The notes beneath the pieces are model-generated. The model was not told the origin of the DNA. It searched no databases and worked only from the letters and a program-made list of their open reading frames with translations. DNA of 64,000 nt from Actinospica robiniae DSM 44927 (GTDB lineage: Bacteria > Actinomycetota > Actinomycetes > Streptomycetales > Catenulisporaceae): the NCBI RefSeq assembly GCF_000504285.1, contig NZ_KI632511.1:3965372-4029371 (forward strand), written 5' to 3'. Positions 44,656 to 54,239 of the stretch are shown here, piece after piece; the first letter of the stretch is position 1, and every line of letters begins with the position of its first letter. A program made the position numbers and the translations under genes.

Positions 44656-44934
44656 CTATTCGTCGTCCTCGTCTAGCAATCCGAAATCCTCGGCGAAAGA
44701 CTCCAGGAACACGCGCTGCGGATCGGGACCGGGTCCGGCCGCGAGGTCGGCCATGACCTCTGCCAGCCGCTGCCGCTGATCCGGCGGAAGCTGACCGCAG
44801 ACAAACGCGATCCGATCCAGCGCCTTGACCGCCCACCGCTCATCGACGAGCTCCTCATCGGAACCGTCCAGACGCAACGCCAGCTCGGCCACGAGCCAGG
44901 CCAGCGGCCGCACCAGCGGATCCACATCAGTCAT
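44656..44934 (-). CDS. Small acidic hypothetical protein
   Basis: A 92-residue protein MTDVDPLVRPLAWLVAELAL. Helical throughout and acidic (DGSDEELVDERWAVKALDRI, FVCGQLPPDQRQRLAEVMAD), ending FGLLDEDDE. It is cytosolic. A second minus-strand relic overlaps its start by a few bases. The type is frequent beside toxin or metabolic genes in Streptomyces, but no family is assigned. Confidence 0.6.
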   Translation of the reverse strand: MTDVDPLVRPLAWLVAELALRLDGSDEELVDERWAVKALDRIAFVCGQLPPDQRQRLAEVMADLAAGPGPDPQRVFLESFAEDFGLLDEDDE

Positions 44935-45361
44935 GGCCGGAACCTATCCGAACCGGGCCCGCGACTGCGGCCCGGCCCAGGCTCCGAACGGGCTCTCCAC
45001 AGCGCCGGGACGCCGCGCATCAGCAGGACGCTGTCAGGCTCGGCGCTTCCGACGGGAAACCGATCGGTGTCGGAGAAGAAACTCGACTCCACCTCCACCA
45101 ACCGCGCCGGTGCGATGGCCCATCCATCTGTCGTCAACGTCACCGCACCCAACCCAGACCCGGAAGCCCGTGCGAGCAACCGGCAGGAGCGCCTCGGAAG
45201 AAGCCGGAGGCAGCCGAGGTGTCCTTGAACAGCGCGCTGTCTCGTAGCGCGTCATCAACCTTTACCACCACACCTACATGCGCAGTCGCGTCCACGGTGT
45301 AGAACGAGACCGCTGCAGCTGGTCGACGGATTCGCGAACCTCGAACCGGGCACGGTGGCAT
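44931..45361 (-). pseudogene. Hypothetical protein, probably frameshifted
   Basis: Two protein-like minus-strand frames meet near 45170: VSFYTVDATAHVGVVVKVDD then ALFKDTSAASGFFRGAP, followed in another frame by LGAVTLTTDGWAIAPARLVE and VLLMRGVPALWRA. The texture suggests one original beta-rich protein of about 120 residues disrupted by one indel. Family unknown. It overlaps the downstream small gene by 4 bp at its stop. Confidence 0.4.
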
Positions 45362-45636
45362 TCACCCCGAAACATACGCCGTCCGACGAGAGCGGTCAGG
45401 CGAGACGAGGTATCTCGCCGAGGGATGTCGACCCCGCGCTCCGGCCCGTTCGGTCCCGGCGCCCGCCACCATTCCGCCCTGTCCCGCGCGGAAGACCGCG
45501 ACCGCTCAGACCGCCAGGGCCGCCACAGCACGGCGCGGGTCGCCTCGGCGACCAGGGAGGCGGCGCCGAGACGTGCCCCGGCGGCATGGGAAGACTGCAC
45601 TCGCGAGATGCCTCGAACGGGGCGGATGAAGCTGTG

Positions 45637-46120
45637 TCACCCGGACGTGTCGGCGAGAGTCTCGGTGAGGAAGGCGCACAATGCGTGCCAGGTCGCGGCG
45701 CGCGCCGCGGCGTCGGCGGCGGGGGTTCCACCGTGACGGAAGGTGATGCCGGGGCCCGGGCTGGTGGCGCTGGTGGTCGGCGTGTGCGGTGGGGCGGCGA
45801 TCAGGTGGCCGGCGCCTGGATGGACGATGTGGCGCCAGGGGTGGGGGTGGTCGGCTGCGGCCAGGCGCCGGGCTGCGATCTCGTGCAGGGCCACGCCGTA
45901 GCCCTCGTCGTGTTCTGCGGAGATCAGGAGGATCGGCGCGTCGATGCGTTCGACCGGGATGACCGCGTCCGGAACCGCGTCGAGCTCGTCCGGGTCCGGC
46001 ATGGCCCAGCGCAGGGCGATGGGCTCGCCGGCCGCGACGGCGGCGCGCAGCCGGGGCGGGACCCGGTTGGGCAGGAAGGGCAGCTCTCGTCCGTGGTGAG
46101 TCCAACTGGCGACCTGTTCT
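45637..46120 (-). pseudogene. Acyl-CoA thioester hydrolase/BAAT C-terminal domain, truncated by IS
   Basis: The minus-strand frame contains VASWTHHGRELPFLPNRVPP, IPVERIDAPILLISAEHDEG and RHIVHPGAGHLI (terminal His). This is the alpha/beta-hydrolase C-terminal half of the BAAT/acyl-CoA thioesterase family, with its Asp (SAEHD) and His (GAGH) but no nucleophile region. Upstream sequence is replaced by the IS at 46145-47291. About 160 residues remain of an expected 300 or more. The 275 bp below it (45362-45636) show no gene I can support. Confidence 0.7.
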
Positions 46121-46144
46121 ATGCCAGAACCAACGCAATGGCTA

Positions 46145-47291
46145 TGACCTGTGGTTTCGTGATCCAAGCCGGATGGCGGCATGATCTTGGATCGTGTTCT
46201 TCCGTCTGCTGTATCTCGCACTGGTTCGGGTCTTCGGCGCTCTTGCGCTGCTTTCGCGCGGCGATGCGGCCAAGACCGCGGAAATACTCGTCTTGAGGCA
46301 CGAGATCGCGGTGCTGCGCCGGACGGAGGCGAAGGCGCCGAAGCTGACCTGGCCGGACCGCGCGATCCTCTCCGCGCTGATTCGGCTGTTGCCCCGCGAG
46401 CTGCGCCGCCACCGCCTGGTCACTCCGGCGACGGTGTTGGGCTGGCACCGGCGCCTGATCTCGCGCAAATGGACCTACCCGAACCGTCCCGGACGCCCGC
46501 CGGTGTCCAAAGAGGTCCGCGCCCTGGTTTTGCGTCTTGCCGCCGAGAATCGCGGCTGGGGCTACGTGCGGATCCAGGGCGAGCTTCTCGGCCTGGGTCA
46601 TCGGGTCGGGATCGGCACGATACGCCGGATCCTCGCGCCCACGCAGCGCCGGCCACCTCCGCCGGTGCGCGCCGACCCCTCGTGGAAGACGTTCCTGCGC
46701 AACCAGGCCGAAGGCTTGCTAGCCACGGACTTCTTCCACATCGACACGATCGATCTGCGCAGGCTGTATGTGCTGTTCGTGATGGAAGTGCGCACCAGGC
46801 ACGTGCACATCCTCGGGGTCACCGCCAACCCGGACGGCGCGTGGACGACGCAAGCCGCCCGCAACCTGCTGGCCGACCTGGGCGAGCACGCCGGTGCATT
46901 CACCCACCTGATCCGCGACCGCGGTGGCCAGTTCACCGAGAGCTTCGACGCCGTGTTCACTTCCGAGGACATCGCGGTCAGGCACAGCCCACCGAGGCTT
47001 CCTGCCGCGAACGGATACGCCGAGCGATTCGTGCGCTCGGTCCGCGCCGAGTGCACCGACCGGATGCTGATCTACAACGAGCGGCACGCTGCCACGGTTC
47101 TGGAACAGTACACCGAGCACTTCAACAGCCACCGGCCCCACCAGGGCCGCGGCCGTAACAACCGGCCGCCCGACCACGACGAGGCCCTCGTGATCCCGCT
47201 CGACGCCGCGATCCGCCGCCAACAACGCCTCGGCGGCATCATCAACGAGTACCACAGAGCTGCGTGACAGATATAGAGAACCCGCAGGTCA
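46145..47291 (+). mobile_element. Integrase-core IS element, second type, intact
   Basis: TGACCTGTGGTTTC (46145-46158) and, reversed, TGACCTGCGGGTTC (47278-47291) form 14-bp inverted ends with 2 mismatches. Between them is one transposase gene. Left of it is the cut BAAT gene and right of it the cut S1 domain of the giant gene, both minus strand. The flanks therefore do not come from one interrupted gene, so a deletion next to the IS has also happened. Confidence 0.8.
46194..47267 (+). CDS. Transposase, integrase core (DDE)
   Basis: A 357-residue protein from GTG 46194. It has a helix-turn-helix N-terminus ([20 protein letters not shown]) and [20 protein letters not shown]. The catalytic core has [20 protein letters not shown] (Asp), [19 protein letters not shown] (Asp) and [20 protein letters not shown] (Glu), then [14 protein letters not shown] ... 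INEYHRAA. Related to, but clearly distinct from, the 43496 transposase. All acidic residues are present, so activity is plausible. Confidence 0.88.
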   Translation: MFFRLLYLALVRVFGALALLSRGDAAKTAEILVLRHEIAVLRRTEAKAPKLTWPDRAILSALIRLLPRELRRHRLVTPATVLGWHRRLISRKWTYPNRPGRPPVSKEVRALVLRLAAENRGWGYVRIQGELLGLGHRVGIGTIRRILAPTQRRPPPPVRADPSWKTFLRNQAEGLLATDFFHIDTIDLRRLYVLFVMEVRTRHVHILGVTANPDGAWTTQAARNLLADLGEHAGAFTHLIRDRGGQFTESFDAVFTSEDIAVRHSPPRLPAANGYAERFVRSVRAECTDRMLIYNERHAATVLEQYTEHFNSHRPHQGRGRNNRPPDHDEALVIPLDAAIRRQQRLGGIINEYHRAA

Positions 47292-47629
47292 AGGACGATG
47301 GCGGGTTTTGGCACAGTACAGGGCATTTTGTGCTCAGCAGAACCCTCGTTGCGAAGCGAAAAGTCCACCCGACCCCTGTCGCGATCGATCCGGCGCACTC
47401 GAACACGCAGGCGGTGTCCTGGCCGTGCCACCTGCGCACGGCTCCCGGGGCCACTGCTTTCCATCTCACGGTTGTGCAGGAGACCGGATATGCCGCCAAC
47501 ATCCATAAACAATCCATACGGCACGACATGTGCCACGATCCCCACCAGCAGGTCGCCCTCACCACATGCGTCAAGCGAGATGCGTGGCAGTGAATATGCT
47601 GACTCCGCAATGTCCTGCCCGGCGAGTGG
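47292..47629 (-). pseudogene. Third S1 domain of the giant protein, beyond a premature stop
   Basis: In the same frame as the giant ORF and directly after its TAG (47630-47632), an S1 RNA-binding domain continues: DLLVGIVAHVVPYGLFMDVG then GISGLLHNREM, and RVRRIDRDRGRVDFSLRN. The linker before it (RISLDACGEGDLLVG) corresponds to DLSACAVGAQVDGVVIG before S1 domain 2. Only one in-frame stop separates the parts. The domain ends within a few residues of the IS end at 47291. Read-through of TAG would add it; otherwise it is lost. Confidence 0.75.
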
Positions 47630-50600
47630 CTACTCCCTCAAGGACAAGGCAATTCGTTTCTTTGCCGCGTCGATCGATACGATCCGACATCGAACCAGCT
47701 GGCCGATCGTGAAAGATGTGAGCGGGTCGGCTGGGCTCGGGATCCGCGATTTATGAACCAGACCCTTGACACCACCAACGTCGACGAATACACCGTATTC
47801 GATGGTTCCGATCACCACTCCGTCCACTTGAGCGCCAACGGCGCAGGCAGACAGGTCCAGCGGCGGGAGCCGCTCGCGGGCTGCGTCCAATCCCGGGTCG
47901 ACAGGCGGTTCTAGCCGAAGCGACAGCGAGACCTTCTCCGTCTCAGCCTCGAGGCTGAGGACGCGAACGGTCACGCGTTGACCGATCCGGAGTATCTTCC
48001 GCGGGTCGATGCGGCCGTTTGCCATCTCCGATTTGTGAACCAACCCTTGCAGCCCGCCAAGGTTCACGAACGCCCCGAAGTCCACCAGGTTCGACACGAT
48101 CGCCGGCCGAGTCTGCATGACGGCGAGTTCGCCGAAAACGATTGGGTCGAGCAAACTCTCTTCAACGGCGGCGCGACCGCTAGTAGTGCCCGGATCGAGC
48201 AGCCAAGCCTCTGCCGAGCGCGTCAGGACGGCGCGCGAGGCCGGATCGGCTGCTTTCAAGCCAAGCGCGACGACATGGGGCCACACGGGATCCTTCAACC
48301 AGCGCTTTCGAGAACACCACTCGACGACCTGCTCGCCTACTGTGGCGACAGATAGGTCGATGTGCCCAGCAGCATCCAGATAACGGAAGCCCCACAACCG
48401 CGAAGACCTAACCCACGAATCGTTCAGACACGTCGCAATGGCCGCCGCCTTTGCCTCCGGCTCGAGCAGCGGTGCCACCGGCTTCCAACACTGTCGCCAG
48501 GTTCTGTTCCTTCTGCTCAGTGGAAGTGCTAGCCATCGGCCGGCGGCAGCCACACCTGCATCGGACAGGCCGTCAGGCATCTCGCTGACTCTGCCTGCGA
48601 CGTGGCCCCAGCTCTGATCGCCCCAGTTCATGGGGTCGGCCAGCCAAGTCTCTGCGAGGCGGTGTAGTTCGGCGAGCCGCTCGTGGTCTGCCAGGTCGGC
48701 CGCCGCGACCAGCACGTACGCCCAGCCTATGTCCGCGCGTGAGCGGGAATCGCTCAGCCAGGTCACAGCGGCGGCGACCAGTTCTGCGGAATGCTCTTTG
48801 CCCAGCGCCCGGAACACGAAGCTCCATCGGCGGCCCACGAAGTTGCGTTCTAGTGCAAGCCAGCCGAGTCCGAGCGCGTAGATGTCAACCGCACCGAGTG
48901 CCTCGGTATCTGACATGGCAACTGCGCTTTCCAGCGCCTTGGAGAACGCAGGGCCGTCTCGATTCACCGGATCGGCGAACCAGGCCCACAGGAATGCTGC
49001 GAGTTGCTCTCTCTCCTGTCCCTTGGTCAGCGGATGCACCCGGTCGAGAACCCATCCCCACCCGGCATTCCCAGGAATGTTCTTAAGCCACTGCAGACCG
49101 AGCTGGCGCAACTCACCCTTCTGTTCCGGTACGGCGTCCATGACTTCCTGGAAGACGCGATTCCACGAGGGGAGCCTCCAGTTGTCCCGGTTCCACAGCC
49201 ACAGCAGTTCGAGCCTGACGAGATCGGCCCGTTCGCGCCCGTCCAGGACCGACAGGAGTCCACCCACGACCTGTGATCTGTCGATCCTGTCGTCGAGTGG
49301 CCTGGTTCGCAGGAACTCCAATCCCGATTGGATCAGCTGATGACGGTCGATTACCAGGTCTGAGCGCATGACCAAGGCGTAGAGATCGCCCCAATCGTCG
49401 ATGTCTTGGAATCTTCCGCGGCCGACGAGCCTGTCGGTCGCGGAAGTCCCGAGAATCCTGCGGTCGAGGTCGGCGTCCACCAGAAGTTCCAGGAGTTGGG
49501 TCCACCCCCGACCCGAACGGTGGGCCGAGGAAGCCAGCCACCGGCCCGCCATCTCGAAGACGAAGGCCTGCTGAGCGCCAGGGGTTCGTTCGATGACCTT
49601 CGTGGCGACGATAGGCCACCGTGGATCTTCCTGCGCGGCCTCGGAGTCGAGCCACTCTTTCGCCAATGCGAGAAGATCGGTCTGGTCCATGCCGTCGGTG
49701 GCCCGTATCAAGATCTGCGCGACGGATCCCCACCGGGGATCGTCCTGGCCGATCCACTCCCGCAGCCACTGCATCCCGATTGCGACGAGTTCATCGCGTT
49801 CAGTGGAGTCGACCACCTTGATGAGGCGTTCCAACGGCCTGTCCCAGTGGCCGAGGAACTGATGCATCGGTTCCCGAACCCACGTGGTCGCCAATGTGGC
49901 AAGCCTTGCGTGCTCTCGAGCGTCCAGATGCTGCATCAGGCCGGTACAGACGTTGATCCAACTGCTCTCTGAGAAATGAGCCTCGTCGAAGACCCAGTCC
50001 GCGATCGCTCCCAGAAGTTCCTCGCGCTCCGCCGCGCCGAGAGTGCTGTAAAGCGCGTCGAAGACGATCGGCCAACCGGGCGAGAACGAGTCTCGTGACT
50101 GCAACCACTGTTTGCCCAGCGTAATAAGTTGAGAGCGCTCGCGCCTCGCCGAGGGCGGCACCTGGTCAAGCCTCCGCCGGAACAGGTGGTGCCACGTGGT
50201 CGTACGACAGGAGGATTCGTCGCTCAGCCATACCAGGCAGGATCGTTCGACTTTTGCAAGCAGTCCGCCCCGCGTCTCTCGCAACAAAGTCTGCGCGACG
50301 CGGCCCCACGCGGGGTTGGCCGCTGAATCTGGACGAACTAGCCACGCTGCCGCGGCTTCCAGTACGCGCTCGCGGGCACGACCGCTGACCCGAGAAAGCT
50401 TCTGATCCAGGACATATCCCCATCCGGGGTTGGCCAGGGTCGTCTCGGATTGCAGCCAGGCCAACGCGATTCGGGCCGCACTGTCGCTCTGGGTCAGGGA
50501 ATCGAGCGCACGATAAGCGACCGCCCACCCTGAGTGCGTCCAATGCTGCGGATCCTCCAACCAGCACGCCAGCGCGTCGAGGTCTTCTCGGCTGCACGTG

Positions 50601-53578
50601 AACGAGGCGACACGAGCCGCGACGGCGCCTGCACCGTAGGAGGACTCGTCATCGGCCCGGATACGGCGGCGCAACGCTTCGAGGAGTTCGTCCGCGTCAG
50701 GATCTGCCGGGCGCAGCGTGTCCAGAAGCGCGTGCGCAGTGAGCTGCCATGTTTCGGGGGCCAGCGACAGATCCTTAATCGCAGCCGATCCAAGGGCCCA
50801 TGGTGTCGGTGTCAGCACGATGCCAGGCATAGCCTGCTCGAGACGGATCCATGCTGGCAAGTCTTCGATGCCGATCCCCGTCGTTGAATGGGCCAGCGAC
50901 CGGTATGCATCCGCGATGGCCTCGGGTAGAAGCGTCGGATCGAGCCTTCCCTGGACCGCCGCTGTATGAGCCCTCGATACAGCGAGCTTGAGCGCCGTCA
51001 GCGGCGCGGTCCTCTCGGCGGAGCTCTCACCCACCAGACCGCACTCGATGATCGCGTCACGCAGAGCACCTGCCGCCTTGTGTGCGTCCCCCTCGCCGAA
51101 CCAACCCTGGAACAGCGCGTCTGCAAGGTGGGGGTGAGCTAGCCACACTCCTCCTCGGCTCGAGTCTGTAGACACGGTGATGTGCTTGTCACCTTTGGTG
51201 AGTTGCGTAAGGACGTCGCGCTCAGCGTCGGTCAGCGCGCGCCGCGACGCGGCCGGCATGCCCACATAAAGGCGGTTGACAGCCAGCAGTTTCGCGATGA
51301 ACGCCGGAACTCGCGACGACTCCTCCATTCCTTCTAGCCGGGCTTTGAATCTCCGCGCGAAACTCTCCAGCGATGCTCCAGTCCCGTACTGGAAGAATCT
51401 CTGCACCATGAGGACATTCGAGGAGGACAGATGTGCCGGCGGCGTCAGATTGGTTCGAGCAGTGAACCAACGCTCGAGCTCATGCGCATGGTCGGCGTCG
51501 AGTCGTTCGTCGATCACCCGGAAGGTAACCTCGACATCGTCGAGGAACTCCAGCCGGAATGCAGTTCTCTGCTCGGTTGGGCCGCAGCTAACGATAACCG
51601 GCAGTTGCCTACCCTCGTTGCGCGCTGTATTCAAGGCACGGATGGCACTTCGCCAATGCTCGCCAGATCGGGCCTGTGCTGCCGGAGAGAACCCGTCATC
51701 GATGACGATGATCGCCCGATCGCCCGGCTCGGCGTTGGCCAAGGTGAACGACACAGCTTCGGGGAGTTCCTCGACATCGTTTCCCAGCCACAGCATCATG
51801 CCACGGTTCGTCTGACGGATCTTGGCCAGTGCCTGAAGCATCAGGACGCTCTTGCCGCAGCCTGACCGGCCCTCGAACCAGTACACCGGCAACTTACGGC
51901 CGATATCGGCCTCAGTGCTCTCAATACTGTCAAGCCATATTTCGAGTTTCTCGACGGCCGGGTCGACCTGCCAGGCTCGGTCCGCGAAGAAGCCATCCGC
52001 GACATGCGACGGCTTCGGTTGATCGCCAGCAAGGTAGTCGCCGTGTGTGATCACACTTGGCGACACAAATTTATCAGTGAGCACGACAATACCCTGGGAA
52101 AGGCGATCCTTCGGCGCACGCAACCGCAGCGCCACCAGGTCGGAGAACAGCTCATCGGCAAGTTCTGCAGGGCTTCCTCCTTCAGCGACGAAGGAGGCGA
52201 GACGCTCGGTCCAGCGATCGATCCACCCCAGCGGATCCCTAACCCGTAGGAGCGGCTCGAGGGCGAGCATCTCCCTTATCTTCGAGCGAGGCGACGGGTC
52301 GGTCGTCAGTCGCAACCGTGCCCTGAACTCAGTCAGCTCGCCGGCGTCGCCGCCATTAGTCGGCTGCCATCTGTCCATCGCCGAGCGGACCGTGCGCAGG
52401 CTCCGCTGGCGGCAGCGAATCTCGAACCGCAGATCGGCCGCGCTGTCGGCCCGCAAGCTCGCCGCCGTCTGCGCGACCGCCCATAGATCCTCAAGCGCGG
52501 TGCGCACTGAATCCCCACGGCCAGTCAGGTTCGTCTGGATAACGAGAGGTCTGCGTGTCTCGTCGGTGAAGTCGATGTCGGATAGCACCTCCGTGAAGGG
52601 GGCGCGGCTCCCGGGTTGCCGGAGCCACGCGGCTATCGCCTGTCCCAGCGCCGAGTGCAGGTGGAAGTCGAAGTCGATCGAGGCCGAGCGGGCGATGTCT
52701 AGCCTCTCTGGAAACCGGGCAGCCCACTCCTCCCGAAGTCGCATAAGATACTGGGACGTGTTGGTGTCCGAGATTTCCGGGTCACTACAACCGACAGAGG
52801 CTGCGACATCCGCAACAAGCTTGAGTATCCGGCCGTAGACCATGTCCTCGCGGCTAGAAGGCTTGCAGATCCGGATGTGGTCGGCGTCTACAGGGATTGG
52901 TTGTACTTTAGGCAGCGCGGGATCGGCCGATCCAGCATCGACGACCTGCACGCCCTTGGTAGGTCTGGTCTCGAAAAACACGAGATGCCGAATCCCCGTC
53001 GCCGATTCATAGACCCAATTCTGGTAGTTTGTCGACAGGTGGCGTAAATGGGCGCTATTCTCTTGCAGGTCCTTTACCGCAGGAGTGCCGCGATAGATCC
53101 TGCCGAGGGCCTCGACCGTCTTCGTCAACCCCGACCCGTTGTGCGGCGTCCCAAGGAAGACGACCGCCTTGGTCATCGCCGCGAACGACGCGAACTCGGT
53201 GTTGCCATACGCCGCATGCAGAAGCGCTTCCTTGACGATCAGCCCACCCATGCTGTGCGTCACAAATACCAGGGGCCGCTCGCCGATATGCTTGACCTGC
53301 AGAGATGCCAGCACATTGACCATCCGGTCCTGCATCGGCATCGCACGACCGCGCCATCCACTTGACCACGCCTCATACCCGACCGACCACACGGCCACGC
53401 CGCTCACGTCTTCGGCCAACCACCTCGGCCAGAAAACGTCCTTACCAGCGGTCCAAGACTTCCTCGGATCGCCATCCAAACCATGGAGAAGCACCACATC
53501 CAGCACAGCATCTTGCGGCACTTCCACCGAGACGACCCTGGCCAACTCGACTCCCGCCACCCGGGCCACACGCGCCAT
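47630..53578 (-). CDS. Giant hydrolase-STAND NTPase-repeat-S1 protein
   Basis: A 1982-residue single ORF from ATG 53578, the only sensible start, since a stop lies just upstream. Domains: (1) residues about 1-260, alpha/beta-hydrolase of PGAP1/SERAC1/DUF676 type, with LHGLDGDPRKSW, nucleophile Ser109 in THSMGG, FLGTPHNGSG and His234 in VDADHIRICKP; (2) about 280-540, unknown alpha/beta region; (3) about 540-850, STAND-like P-loop NTPase, Walker A GRSGCGKS (about 570) and Walker B AIIVIDDG (about 622); (4) about 1000-1810, around 20 degenerate 36-41-residue repeats of the form xxWL...(8-12)...W (for example AWLQSETTLANPGWGYVL); (5) two S1 RNA-binding domains, about 1821-1889 and 1915-1981. No membrane segment. 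Architecture matches predicted biological-conflict proteins: effector, switch and sensor in one chain. Function is inference. Confidence 0.85.
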   Translation of the reverse strand: MARVARVAGVELARVVSVEVPQDAVLDVVLLHGLDGDPRKSWTAGKDVFWPRWLAEDVSGVAVWSVGYEAWSSGWRGRAMPMQDRMVNVLASLQVKHIGERPLVFVTHSMGGLIVKEALLHAAYGNTEFASFAAMTKAVVFLGTPHNGSGLTKTVEALGRIYRGTPAVKDLQENSAHLRHLSTNYQNWVYESATGIRHLVFFETRPTKGVQVVDAGSADPALPKVQPIPVDADHIRICKPSSREDMVYGRILKLVADVAASVGCSDPEISDTNTSQYLMRLREEWAARFPERLDIARSASIDFDFHLHSALGQAIAAWLRQPGSRAPFTEVLSDIDFTDETRRPLVIQTNLTGRGDSVRTALEDLWAVAQTAASLRADSAADLRFEIRCRQRSLRTVRSAMDRWQPTNGGDAGELTEFRARLRLTTDPSPRSKIREMLALEPLLRVRDPLGWIDRWTERLASFVAEGGSPAELADELFSDLVALRLRAPKDRLSQGIVVLTDKFVSPSVITHGDYLAGDQPKPSHVADGFFADRAWQVDPAVEKLEIWLDSIESTEADIGRKLPVYWFEGRSGCGKSVLMLQALAKIRQTNRGMMLWLGNDVEELPEAVSFTLANAEPGDRAIIVIDDGFSPAAQARSGEHWRSAIRALNTARNEGRQLPVIVSCGPTEQRTAFRLEFLDDVEVTFRVIDERLDADHAHELERWFTARTNLTPPAHLSSSNVLMVQRFFQYGTGASLESFARRFKARLEGMEESSRVPAFIAKLLAVNRLYVGMPAASRRALTDAERDVLTQLTKGDKHITVSTDSSRGGVWLAHPHLADALFQGWFGEGDAHKAAGALRDAIIECGLVGESSAERTAPLTALKLAVSRAHTAAVQGRLDPTLLPEAIADAYRSLAHSTTGIGIEDLPAWIRLEQAMPGIVLTPTPWALGSAAIKDLSLAPETWQLTAHALLDTLRPADPDADELLEALRRRIRADDESSYGAGAVAARVASFTCSREDLDALACWLEDPQHWTHSGWAVAYRALDSLTQSDSAARIALAWLQSETTLANPGWGYVLDQKLSRVSGRARERVLEAAAAWLVRPDSAANPAWGRVAQTLLRETRGGLLAKVERSCLVWLSDESSCRTTTWHHLFRRRLDQVPPSARRERSQLITLGKQWLQSRDSFSPGWPIVFDALYSTLGAAEREELLGAIADWVFDEAHFSESSWINVCTGLMQHLDAREHARLATLATTWVREPMHQFLGHWDRPLERLIKVVDSTERDELVAIGMQWLREWIGQDDPRWGSVAQILIRATDGMDQTDLLALAKEWLDSEAAQEDPRWPIVATKVIERTPGAQQAFVFEMAGRWLASSAHRSGRGWTQLLELLVDADLDRRILGTSATDRLVGRGRFQDIDDWGDLYALVMRSDLVIDRHQLIQSGLEFLRTRPLDDRIDRSQVVGGLLSVLDGRERADLVRLELLWLWNRDNWRLPSWNRVFQEVMDAVPEQKGELRQLGLQWLKNIPGNAGWGWVLDRVHPLTKGQEREQLAAFLWAWFADPVNRDGPAFSKALESAVAMSDTEALGAVDIYALGLGWLALERNFVGRRWSFVFRALGKEHSAELVAAAVTWLSDSRSRADIGWAYVLVAAADLADHERLAELHRLAETWLADPMNWGDQSWGHVAGRVSEMPDGLSDAGVAAAGRWLALPLSRRNRTWRQCWKPVAPLLEPEAKAAAIATCLNDSWVRSSRLWGFRYLDAAGHIDLSVATVGEQVVEWCSRKRWLKDPVWPHVVALGLKAADPASRAVLTRSAEAWLLDPGTTSGRAAVEESLLDPIVFGELAVMQTRPAIVSNLVDFGAFVNLGGLQGLVHKSEMANGRIDPRKILRIGQRVTVRVLSLEAETEKVSLSLRLEPPVDPGLDAARERLPPLDLSACAVGAQVDGVVIGTIEYGVFVDVGGVKGLVHKSRIPSPADPLTSFTIGQLVRCRIVSIDAAKKRIALSLRE

Positions 53579-54239
53579 GACGAGCGGCTCACCCAGTATT
53601 CAACAAACCCACCTACACCGGCTACAGCGCTACCACAGACGATACCCCACGCCGCTTGGCACGGTCGGTCACCGATCATTGGCGGTGACCTCGGCATAAA
53701 GATCATATTCCGTTCGCCAGGACTCTCGCCCAGAGAGCTACATGCGCACCTACCCCCAACTCTTTGATAGTAGTCATCCCTTAACTTGGAGGCTCGATCG
53801 AGATGGAAGGAAGTCCGGCTCGCGGCATTTGTCCACACTGTACCCGGGCACGACTCGGCATGGCCGCCGCAGGGGCCTACAAGGATCAAAGGCTCGCGAG
53901 CCAGGATGGTCAGCATTCGCAGCCTTCATGTTGATCTATCTAGCCTGCCTGGCGCTCGTTCCACTCATCGCGCGCTCGCGCCGAAGGAACCGCGAACGAT
54001 CTTGGCATATCTACCCTGTTATCGCCCGCGAACGCAGCGGAATCGCTGCGGCTTCAGCTCCCTGACGGCGCAGAGATGATCTTATCTCTCGAACTTGGGG
54101 CACCATCCTGCCGCCTGCCGGAGTTTCGATCTTCTACGCCATAATAGCGATCATGGCGGAGTGAGTTGCCACATAGCGTCGAAGTTACTGAACTTGAAAG
54201 CGTGACATCGTCATATCTTGTCGTGAAGGGTCAAACCAG
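53579..54239. other. Upstream region of the giant gene
   Basis: About 660 bp with AT-richer composition than the rest of the window, likely including the giant gene's promoter (minus strand). Two overlapping plus-strand frames occur near 53742-54079; one contains a possible membrane helix (AFMLIYLACLALVPLIARSR), but neither has a convincing start or codon bias. I support no gene here. Confidence 0.4.
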
